A DNA stretch of 64,000 nt from CBDCYS01 sp965226245 (GTDB lineage Bacteria > Acidobacteriota > Terriglobia > Bryobacterales > UBA6623). Under the pieces are notes generated by a model. The model searched no databases and was not told the origin of the DNA. It saw only the letters and a list, made by a program, of their open reading frames with translations. Each line of letters opens with the position of its first letter. Position 1 is the first letter of the stretch. The stretch covers positions 6,076,001 through 6,140,000 of the forward strand of contig CBDDCL010000015.1 in assembly GCA_965226245.1 (NCBI GenBank), written 5' to 3'. Below are positions 33,391 through 40,584 of this stretch, piece after piece. Made by a program: the position numbers and the translations under genes.

Positions 33391-35013
33391 TCAGCCGGCT
33401 ACTACCGGCGGTCGCCGATCGATCCAGGGTCTGGCTTGTTCCAACTGTGCCGCCAAACGGAACAACGTTGCTTCATCTCCGAAGCGCGCGGAGAAATGCA
33501 CGCCGATCGGAAGTCCCGCATCGTTCCAGTGCAGAGGCATCGTCATCGCCGGCTGCCCGGTGGTGTTCGCGAATTGGGTGAACGGGACAAATTGAAATAC
33601 CCGCTCAACGACTCGGTCGGCATTGGGCGAGGAAACTTCCGGTCCCGGGTGCAACACGCCCAGCTTGGGGGGTGGCTCGGCGACAGTCGGTGTCAGCCAT
33701 ACGTCGCAGCTGTCGAAGAAATGTGCGAACCGGCGGTTTAGGGCTTGCAGGTAGCCCACGGCCCGCAAATATTCCCAGGCCTTGATCGTGGCGCCTTGCT
33801 GATAGAGCTGCCAGTTCATCGGCTCGTAGAGATCAGGCTTCGGATCGCTATGGGTAGCTTCCGCGATGGACTCCACGGTGTTGGCGAAACCCGACAGCCA
33901 CAGAACCATAAAGGCTTGTCTGTACCGCTCCATTTCGACTTCGGGAGCCGCTTGTTCGACCTTGTGCCCGAGGCCTTCCAGCAGTTTCGCCGTACTCTCG
34001 ACGGCCTTCACGCAGTCTTGATGAACCGGGGTGTCGATGGGCGGCCCGGGCGAAAAGGCGATGCGCAGCGATCCTGGGCCGGATTTTGTTTCCTCGAGAA
34101 AAGGCCTTTGCCGCGGCGGGGCATAGTAGGGGTCGCCCGGATGGTGCCCCTCGGTCGCGTCCAGCAGCGCGGCGCTATCACGCACCGTCAGGCTCACGGC
34201 GTGCTCGCAGGCGAGGCCGCTCAAGATGTCGCCCGCCCTGGGAGCGAGCGTATTGCGCGCACGGGTAGGTTTAAGTCCGAATAAACCGCAACAGGATGCC
34301 GGTATACGAATCGATCCGCCGCCATCGTTGGCATGCGCCATGGGGACGATGCGCGCCGCGACAGCCGCGGCGGAGCCTCCGCTCGATCCGCCGGTCGTCC
34401 TCTCCAAGTCCCAGGGATTGTGGGCCGGCCCAAACAGATGTGGCTCGGTGGTCGCTGTTAAGCCCCACTCCGGAGTGTTGGTTTTGGCCACGGTGATCAG
34501 ACCCGCCCGCTTCTGCCTCACGACGAGTTCGCTGTCGACTCTGGAAATATTCTCGGCCAGGGCTTTCGAGCCGGCTGTGTAGCGGACACCAGCGTATGTT
34601 GCAACTAGGTCCTTTAGCAAGAAAGGCACGCCATGAAACGGCCCCTCCGGGACATTCGCCCGAGCCGCCTTACGGGCCAGATCATACATCGGAGTGACGA
34701 TGGCGTTGAGCTTCGGATTGAGCTCCTCGATGCGGGCGATCACGGCTTCGACCAGCTCAATCGGCTGGACCGCTTTCGAGCGCACGAGTTCCGCCTGGCC
34801 GAGGGCGTCTTTGGCCAGGGCATCGCTTAGGGTGACCGAAGCCGGCTTCTCAGCGGGAGGCTCCTCGGTGCTTGCCCCGCAGGCTGACAGACCGGCTCCC
34901 ATCGAAGCGGCCAAGAAGGCCCGGCGGTTTACGCTCGCCGGTGCTTCTATTGACGGTGCGGTTTGTGATGGGACGAACGTCCGGCCTTTTTCATGGGTAA
35001 GATTCGTTGGCAC
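33391..35013 (-). CDS. Exported amidase (amidase signature family)
   Basis: An amidase-signature enzyme hydrolysing an unknown amide. The 540-residue protein has a Tat-type signal with lipobox-like end (NRRAFLAASMGAGLSACG, about 29-46). The catalytic Ser-cisSer-Lys triad is visible: Lys134 in FLLKDL, Ser210 in TTGGSSGGSAAA, Ser234 in GGGSIRIPAS, with the spacing seen in fatty acid amide hydrolase. The start is GTG 35013 with AGGAG six bases upstream. It ends facing the repeat region around 33.3 kb and has no obvious operon partner. Lipid anchoring after Tat export is inferred. Confidence 0.9.
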   Translation of the reverse strand: MPTNLTHEKGRTFVPSQTAPSIEAPASVNRRAFLAASMGAGLSACGASTEEPPAEKPASVTLSDALAKDALGQAELVRSKAVQPIELVEAVIARIEELNPKLNAIVTPMYDLARKAARANVPEGPFHGVPFLLKDLVATYAGVRYTAGSKALAENISRVDSELVVRQKRAGLITVAKTNTPEWGLTATTEPHLFGPAHNPWDLERTTGGSSGGSAAAVAARIVPMAHANDGGGSIRIPASCCGLFGLKPTRARNTLAPRAGDILSGLACEHAVSLTVRDSAALLDATEGHHPGDPYYAPPRQRPFLEETKSGPGSLRIAFSPGPPIDTPVHQDCVKAVESTAKLLEGLGHKVEQAAPEVEMERYRQAFMVLWLSGFANTVESIAEATHSDPKPDLYEPMNWQLYQQGATIKAWEYLRAVGYLQALNRRFAHFFDSCDVWLTPTVAEPPPKLGVLHPGPEVSSPNADRVVERVFQFVPFTQFANTTGQPAMTMPLHWNDAGLPIGVHFSARFGDEATLFRLAAQLEQARPWIDRRPPVVAG

Positions 35014-35099
35014 TGAATTCTCCTGGCGATGAAAGGGTCTTCACGAATTGCGGCATGGCCGGAGTGATGCTTGTGGGCCTGGAGGCCCAACGCTACGCC

Positions 35100-35141
35100 G
35101 GCCCGGAGGCCGACGCGGCCCGCCGGGAGGCGCGCGCCACC
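35100..35141 (+). repeat. Dispersed GC-rich repeat, family A (copy 3)
   Basis: Same 42-base element as at 18919-18960 and 24243-24284, in the gap between the amidase start and the recR end. Confidence 0.85.
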
Positions 35142-35178
35142 TTAGGGCGGTTCCTGTCTGCAGAATGTGGAAAACCCG

Positions 35179-35220
35179 GCCCGCGGACTTCCGTCCGCGG
35201 CTCTGTCCGGCCGTCTGAAA
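35179..35220 (-). repeat. Dispersed palindromic repeat, family B (inverted copy)
   Basis: Reverse-oriented relative of 16890-16932 and 46581-46622, with a CCGCGGAC/GTCCGCGG hairpin. Confidence 0.7.
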
Positions 35221-35249
35221 TTTCCCGTTGCAATCGGCTAGGATTTCGG

Positions 35250-35849
35250 CTACAGCTCGCGGCGGCCTTCCATCGCTTCCATCATGGTCGCTTCGTCGAC
35301 GTAGTCGAGTTCAGTGCCGACTGGAACCCCCATGCCGATGCGCGACACACGCACGCCTAGCGGTTTCAGCAAGCGGGCGAGGTAAGTGGCGGTCGCTTGT
35401 CCTTCCGACGTCGGGCTGGTGGCAATGATCAGCTCTTGAACCTCACCGTCACGGAGCCGTTCCAGCAGGTTCTTCAACATCAGGTCTTCCGGGCCCACAT
35501 TGCGAATGGGCGACAGCGCCCCGTGGAGCACGTGATAGAGGCCCCGGAACTGGCGCGTGCGTTCGATGGTGATGATGTTGTTAGGTTGTTCGACGACGCA
35601 GATGGTCTTTGCGTCGCGGCCGGAATCGTTGCAATAGTGGCAAAGCGGCCCTTCGCATAAATTGTTGCAGCGCGTGCAGAGCTGGATGCTCTGGCGCATA
35701 TCCAGAAGCGATTGTGCCAGGCGCTCGACGTCTTCTTTGGGAACCCCCAATAAATGAAACGCCATGCGCTGGGCGGATTTGGGCCCCACCCCGGGCAGGC
35801 GTTTCAACTCATCCACCAAACGTGACATGGGTGCCGCAAGGTCGTCCAT
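35250..35849 (-). CDS. recR: Recombination protein RecR
   Basis: RecR works with RecF and RecO to load RecA on gapped DNA. The 199-residue length is normal. The helix-hairpin-helix is RLPGVGPKSAQRMAFHLL (17-34), the zinc finger Cys4 is CTRCNNLCEGPLCHYC (58-73), and the Toprim domain contains ICVVEQPNNI and the ATSPTSEGQATA block. It is the last gene of the ffs-dnaX-ybaB-recR cluster, 54 bases after ybaB. Confidence 0.97.
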   Translation of the reverse strand: MDDLAAPMSRLVDELKRLPGVGPKSAQRMAFHLLGVPKEDVERLAQSLLDMRQSIQLCTRCNNLCEGPLCHYCNDSGRDAKTICVVEQPNNIITIERTRQFRGLYHVLHGALSPIRNVGPEDLMLKNLLERLRDGEVQELIIATSPTSEGQATATYLARLLKPLGVRVSRIGMGVPVGTELDYVDEATMMEAMEGRREL

Positions 35850-35903
35850 AGCAGTCCGAACCAGGTTGTTCTAATAGGGCAGGCTGTTCTTTGGGAGAGA
35901 TTC

Positions 35904-36212
35904 CTACATGAGTCCTGGAGGGAGACCCATTCCCCCCAGCATGCCGCCCATCTTCGACTGAGTTTCTTCATCGACGCGCTTGACAGCTTCGTTGAAGGCC
36001 CCGCGCATCATGTCCTCCAGCATCTCGCGATCTTCCATGGCTTCTTTGTCGATCGCCACGGAGAGCGCTTGCTTCTGGCCGTCCATTTTGACGGTGACCA
36101 TGCCCCCGCCAGTTGAGGCCTCGACGCGAATCTGAGCGATTTCCTCCTGCAACTGCTTCTGCATCTGTTGCGCCTGCTGCATCATCTTCTGCATGTTGCC
36201 GGGCAGTTTCAC
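35904..36212 (-). CDS. Nucleoid-associated protein YbaB/EbfC
   Basis: A 102-residue DNA-binding dimer of the YbaB/EbfC family. The N-terminus is Met/Gln-rich (MQKMMQQAQQMQKQLQEEI), followed by VEASTGGGMVTVKMDGQ and the C-terminal helix NEAVKRVDEETQSKM. The GTG start has AAGGAGG eight bases upstream and overlaps the dnaX stop by one base. Position between dnaX and recR is the classical bacterial arrangement. Confidence 0.95.
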   Translation of the reverse strand: MKLPGNMQKMMQQAQQMQKQLQEEIAQIRVEASTGGGMVTVKMDGQKQALSVAIDKEAMEDREMLEDMMRGAFNEAVKRVDEETQSKMGGMLGGMGLPPGLM

Positions 36213-38116
36213 TACGAGTACCTCCTTAGATCTCGAACTTCTCGAATTCTTCCGCCAAACTGCTGCTGGAACTCTTGCACTTCCGGATCGGCCAGGGCTC
36301 TTTTCTTGGTGTCCGTGCTTTCTTCCGGCCCTGCTTGCCGGCCAGACTCGGAGGGACCCTCCACAGCGCCGTTAGCCCCCGATTGCGCCCGTCCGGCGGC
36401 TTGGTCGGCTATCTGTTCGGCATCGCCGGAGCCCAGTTGGTCCCCCAGTTTAACACGTAGTTTTTGGCCGGCTATTCGCTGAATTGTCTGCGTGACAGCC
36501 CCGAAATTGATCTGGAGCGGGGCCATGTCGTCGGGAGAAGGCCGGATCTCAACCTGGCCGTCCGCCTGACTGATGAGCGCGCGCTCGATGGCATCCGCCG
36601 TGAAGTCGTCTCCGCTTGTCCGAAAAGCGGCAACCACCTTCCGTCGCAGACCGGACCCGGCTTCCAGCGGCACGGCTTCGCCAGGGGCGGGCCCGGCAGT
36701 TGATTCCCCAGCGGAAAACTCGGCCGCTCGTTGGCCAGGCACGGGCGGTGTTGGATCTGCTGTTACCGGCTGAATCGGATCTGATGGACTCTCCAGTGTG
36801 GCTGGCGACGCCACGCTTGCCGGTTCATGCGGTGGGGAGGCGAGAGTCGCCGGTTCAGATATCGAACTCGTGAACCCGCTCTCTTGCCGCTCACGGATGT
36901 CGCCGGCGGATGGGCCGGGAGCAGCACCCAGCTTCGAGCCCGCGCCGCTTTCGGCTGATGCCGGGCCCGCGGATTTATTCCCAACCCCGGAGTCTCCCCA
37001 TTCCGCCAAGACCTTCTCGATCGGTGTCAGACGCCCCGCGTGGACCAGCTTGAGCAGCCCGATCTCCAGCCGAAACCGCGGCTGGGTGGCGTGCTGCAAG
37101 TCACGATATAGATCGATGGACAGTTGCAAGTAACGGGTTAGATCCTCCTGACTAAAATATTCTAAATACTTGGAAATGCGGCTTCTCTCTTCATCACCCG
37201 CGGTGACCAGCCGGGTATCCGCGCCAGACACTTTCATCACCAGCAGGTTCCTGAAATAGCGCGCCAACTCCCCGCTGAAGTGCTGCAGATGCCGGCCTTC
37301 GCGGCAGAGCTCGTCAACCACCTCGAGCATTTGCCGCGGCTGGCTTTCGCGCAGCGCGTTGGTCACCGCGTCGGTGATTTCAGCCGGAATGACGCCAAGC
37401 AGGTCTTTGACGGGACCGGCCTCCAGCTTCTTTCCAAAGCTGGCGATGGCCTGATCGAGTGTTGACAGTGAGTCCCGAATGCTGCCGTCTCCGGCGAGAG
37501 CGATCGTGACCAGCGCTTCTTCGTCGGCAACGACCCCTTCCTGCCCGCAAATCCAGCGCAGCCGTTCGACGACCAGATCCGGTTCGACCGTTCTGAATGG
37601 AAAATTTTGACAGCGCGAAACGATCGTGCTGGGAAATTGGTGGGGCTCGGTCGTGCAGAGAATGAATACCACCCACTCGGGAGGTTCTTCCAGTGTCTTC
37701 AGCAGTGCGTTGAAAGCGTCCGCTGTGATCTGGTGCGCCTCGTCGATGATGAAGACCTTGTAAGCATCGCGCAGCGGCCGGTACCGCACGTTTTCCCGCA
37801 ACTCGCGAATGTCGTCAATTCGCCGATTCGAGGCGGCATCGATCTCGACCAGATCCATGGAGTTGCCGCCAGCAATCTCGGTGCAGCTCACGCATTTCAG
37901 ACACGGCTCGGGCGTGGGCCCCTTTTCGCAATTGAGAGCCTTGGCCACGATGCGGGCCATGGTCGTTTTGCCGGTCCCGCGCGGCCCCGAAAAGATGTAG
38001 CCGTGCCCGACGCGCCCCTGCGTGAGCGCGTTCGAAAGTGTTTGCTTGACGTGTTCCTGGTTGACGACGTCCTGAAACGTTTGCGGCCGATATTTGCGGG
38101 CAATGACCTGGTACAT
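36212..38116 (-). CDS. dnaX: DNA polymerase III subunit gamma/tau
   Basis: DnaX is the clamp-loader ATPase of DNA polymerase III. The 634-residue protein has Walker A GPRGTGKT (44-51), a Cys4 zinc module (Cys63, 72, 75, 78), Walker B IIDEAHQI, and the SRC motif in IVSRCQNF. Domain III follows to about 370. The tail (about 380-520) is Pro/Ala/Ser-rich and resembles tau-type linkers, followed by a conserved-looking domain with VVAAFRTSGDDFTADAI and a C-terminus. The ATG 38116 gives the usual start MYQVIARKYRPQTF; no clear Shine-Dalgarno is seen. I saw no slippery A-run that would argue for a gamma frameshift. Confidence 0.96.
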   Translation of the reverse strand: MYQVIARKYRPQTFQDVVNQEHVKQTLSNALTQGRVGHGYIFSGPRGTGKTTMARIVAKALNCEKGPTPEPCLKCVSCTEIAGGNSMDLVEIDAASNRRIDDIRELRENVRYRPLRDAYKVFIIDEAHQITADAFNALLKTLEEPPEWVVFILCTTEPHQFPSTIVSRCQNFPFRTVEPDLVVERLRWICGQEGVVADEEALVTIALAGDGSIRDSLSTLDQAIASFGKKLEAGPVKDLLGVIPAEITDAVTNALRESQPRQMLEVVDELCREGRHLQHFSGELARYFRNLLVMKVSGADTRLVTAGDEERSRISKYLEYFSQEDLTRYLQLSIDLYRDLQHATQPRFRLEIGLLKLVHAGRLTPIEKVLAEWGDSGVGNKSAGPASAESGAGSKLGAAPGPSAGDIRERQESGFTSSISEPATLASPPHEPASVASPATLESPSDPIQPVTADPTPPVPGQRAAEFSAGESTAGPAPGEAVPLEAGSGLRRKVVAAFRTSGDDFTADAIERALISQADGQVEIRPSPDDMAPLQINFGAVTQTIQRIAGQKLRVKLGDQLGSGDAEQIADQAAGRAQSGANGAVEGPSESGRQAGPEESTDTKKRALADPEVQEFQQQFGGRIREVRDLRRYS

Positions 38117-38385
38117 CGATTCAACCGTGCCGCGGCCGTCAGGGGATGTGAAAAATGGGGACTGTATCGAGCGCCGCCGACGAAAGTCCCAAGCAATCAA
38201 TGTCTCTCAACGGCGCGAAGTGGACTGTCCGCGATTCTTTCACCCTCTAAGGAAGCGGTCCAGAGATTATACTTCTTTTGGCCGCCGTAACTCACCGGAC
38301 AACGGCGGCGCCCACAGAAGAACAACCCCCGATTCCGGGGAACCGCTCGAGGCGGGGCGTGGGATGGAAAGCGTGCTGCCGAAGC

Positions 38386-38490
38386 TGGGTTCCGGGTGAT
38401 TCCGCGGCACGCGAGGGAGGCCGCTACCGCTGCTTCCTTCCGGACCTGACGGGGTTCGCGGCATCTCACTGCACGGAGCCCGGAACCCAA
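38386..38490 (-). ncRNA. ffs: Signal recognition particle RNA, small bacterial type
   Basis: On the minus strand the sequence contains GTCAGGTCCGGAAGGAAGCA, the hallmark apical loop of bacterial SRP RNA. The ends pair perfectly (GGGTTCCGGG at the 5' side with CCCGGAACCC at the 3' side), giving a hairpin of roughly 100 nucleotides. SRP RNA binds Ffh and targets membrane proteins. It lies upstream of dnaX in the same orientation, a frequent arrangement. Ends are taken from the terminal helix and are accurate to a few bases. Confidence 0.95.
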
Positions 38491-38610
38491 CAATCCATCC
38501 TATCACTTCGTCCGATTCGCAAACGGGCGGGCTGGAGATAACCGCTACCCGAATCTCCTCTGGAGAGTTCCAGCGCGCGGGTGCCTGTAGCTGAACAGGA
38601 GACTCATTCG

Positions 38611-38902
38611 TCAAGAAGCTCGTCGTATTCGCTTAACGCAGTGTGGGCCATGCACTACGATGTGCACGCCCTCTCCGCGGATGACCGAGAGAAGCCGATT
38701 CATCGCTTCCACTTGGCGCTTCTCGACCACGCCAATCTGGCCTGGGGTGGCCCCGGCAAAAATAATGCGCCGGCTTCTTGCTGGCCGGTTGGGAGAAGCC
38801 GCAGCCGCACAGATCGACACGAGCCGCACCCATCAAATAGGCGAGTTGGACCGCCTGACCACTGATCGTAGGCCCCACCAATACGGTCTTCGGCTTTCGC
38901 AT
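38611..38902 (-). pseudogene. Frameshifted fragment, possibly of a MAF/DUF115-type protein
   Basis: One frame reads KPKTVLVGPTISGQAVQLAY ... CGCGFSQPASKKPAHYF, and the neighbouring frame continues AGATPGQIGVVEKRQVEAMN ... HIVVHGPHCVKRI. Together they form one plausible protein interrupted near 38758. The pattern (GPT.SGQ..QLA..MG, CGFS) resembles MAF_flag10/DUF115 domains that act on sialic-acid-like or motility-associated glycans. The resemblance is weak and rests on memory of the motif. Confidence 0.45.
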
Positions 38903-38950
38903 GTTTCAAGTCCCGGATGCGGGACTCATTGGGCAATACAGCGGCCTTCG

Positions 38951-39409
38951 CTAGCTCGTCCCCACGGCCTTGGCTTTAGCCTTTCTGGAGTCGCTATTCC
39001 CGTTCCCCGAGCCGCCGCCGGGGCCGTCTTGCTGATCGCTGACTTTTGCCTTTGCTTCAAGCTCCGCTCGCAGCCAAGCTCGGCCAAAGTTCCATTCCCT
39101 TTTCACGGTGCGCGGCGATATTCCCATTGCTTCGGCGGCCTGATCGACCGTCAAGCCTCCGACAAACCGCAACTCGACGACTTGCAAAGTACGCGGGTCG
39201 TTCTCGCCGAGCCGGTTCAGCACCTCGTCAAGCGCCAACAGCTCATTGGAGCGCTCCGGAGTAAAAGCCATCGAAATCAAATCGGGTCTGGAACCCCGCT
39301 TCTGTGCTAGCCTGGCACGGGCGTGGTCAACAAGAATTCGCCGCATCAGTTGGGCGGCAACGGCAAAAAAGTGCGCCCGATTCTGCCAAGAAACTAACCC
39401 CGGCCACAA
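38951..39409 (-). pseudogene. ECF sigma factor lacking the N-terminal part of region 2
   Basis: The visible 152 residues begin SWQNRAHFFAVAAQLMRRIL, which is the middle of region 2 in a well-known ECF subfamily, and continue with region 4 (LTVDQAAEAMGISPRTVKREWNFGRAWLRAEL, helix-turn-helix). The first 60 or so residues normally present are missing, and a stop closes the frame just upstream. The C-terminus is a Lys/Gly-rich tail. Without region 2 it should not work as a sigma factor, unless the start lies beyond an undetected frameshift. Confidence 0.75.
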
Positions 39410-39532
39410 GCGTCAACTTGATCATGCTGACATCTTAGCCGGCGCCGGTATGATGTGTGAATATCCTGGTAGCCGGCAGGTGTGCAGCCAGGTTCTCATT
39501 GAGCCGGCCCCCAACATGAGCCCGGCCGCAAC

Positions 39533-40294
39533 ATGAGCTGCTCCTCGGAACTCAAACTGACCTCGCTGACAACACTCCCGGAGGTTCGCCCCGAAGACCG
39601 CCTAGCCACGCTCATCGCCGAGGCTTGCGAACGCGAAAACGTCGCCTGGAGCAGCGGGAGCGTGGCCGTTATTGCACAGAAGATCGTTTCGAAAGCAGAA
39701 GGCGCGATTGTCGACCTGCGCGCGCTGCGGCCTTCAGCCCGCGCCGAGTCTTACGCCCGGGATCATAACAAGGACGCGCGGCTGGTCGAACTTGTCCTCC
39801 GGCAGTCGAAACGCATCGTGCGCATGGAACGGGGGCTGATCATTTCAGAAACGCAGCATGGGTTCGTCTGCGCAAATGCCGGTGTGGACCGCTCGAACGT
39901 CCCCGGAAACCACCATGCGACCGTGCTGCCCAAAGACCCCGATGCCTCCGCGCGAGCCATCCGAAAGGGCCTGCGGGACTACACCGGTCTCGATATCGGC
40001 GTAGTCATCAGTGATTCCTTTGGAAGGGCGTGGCGAGTCGGGCTGGTCAACGTCGCGATCGGCGTGGCGGGGTTTCAACCCGTGGAGGACTTGCGAGGGC
40101 AAACGGACCGTCAGGGACAGCCGCTCCACGCCACAAGCCCGGCCATCGCCGATGAAATCGCAGCGGCCGCCGGGCTACTGATGGCAAAGAATGCAGGCAG
40201 ACCCGTTGTGATTGTCGAGGGACTGTCGATCCGCGCCGGCGAGGCATCCGCGACACAGTTAGTCCGCCCCTCAGAAGATGATCTATTCCGCTAG
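39533..40294 (+). CDS. cofE: Coenzyme F420-0:L-glutamate ligase (CofE)
   Basis: CofE adds glutamate residues to F420-0 using GTP. The 253-residue protein contains VAVIAQKIVSKAEGAIVDL (about 44-62), ISETQHGFVCANAGVDRSN (about 104-122), and VVISDSFGRAWRVGLVNVAIGVAG (about 156-180), all strongly conserved in CofE. The closest genes are a sigma-factor remnant and valS; none of cofC, cofD, fbiC is present here, so the rest of F420 synthesis must be elsewhere. The enzyme is of single-domain length, without the C-terminal FMN domain seen in actinobacterial FbiB. Confidence 0.92.
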   Translation: MSCSSELKLTSLTTLPEVRPEDRLATLIAEACERENVAWSSGSVAVIAQKIVSKAEGAIVDLRALRPSARAESYARDHNKDARLVELVLRQSKRIVRMERGLIISETQHGFVCANAGVDRSNVPGNHHATVLPKDPDASARAIRKGLRDYTGLDIGVVISDSFGRAWRVGLVNVAIGVAGFQPVEDLRGQTDRQGQPLHATSPAIADEIAAAAGLLMAKNAGRPVVIVEGLSIRAGEASATQLVRPSEDDLFR

Positions 40295-40584
40295 TTCTGT
40301 TCACCCCGGCGCAGCCGCACCTGCGGCGGAAAGAATTTTGTGGACGGCCGCCGCCGTTCAGAAACAGAGGTATGACCTGCTTCGCCGCTGCGCCGGGTGC
40401 TGAAAGGCGAAAGCACTCTCGGCCCTCTGCTGCCCCAGGCCTTCACCATCGCCCGCTCGCTGCCCCACGGCCACGTCGCCGCGGCTGTTCGGGCAGGGGA
40501 AGGTCCCTCTACTAGGGGTACTGGAAAAGCGTCAATGGGGCCTTCGACTGCCCGTGATATATTGATGATTCCACAGTATTTTCC

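Noticed and set aside
33391..33741. Plus-strand frames within the amidase gene
   Set aside because: They are antisense shadows; the minus-strand amidase has its full catalytic triad.
36212..38116. Programmed frameshift for gamma production in dnaX
   Set aside because: No A-rich slippery heptamer was found in the region between domains III and IV.
37607..38290. 227-codon frame opposite dnaX
   Set aside because: It is a shadow of dnaX, which has all clamp-loader motifs.
40295..40584. T-box riboswitch before valS
   Set aside because: I did not see the conserved T-box sequence (AGGGUGGNACCGCG-like) or a specifier loop.
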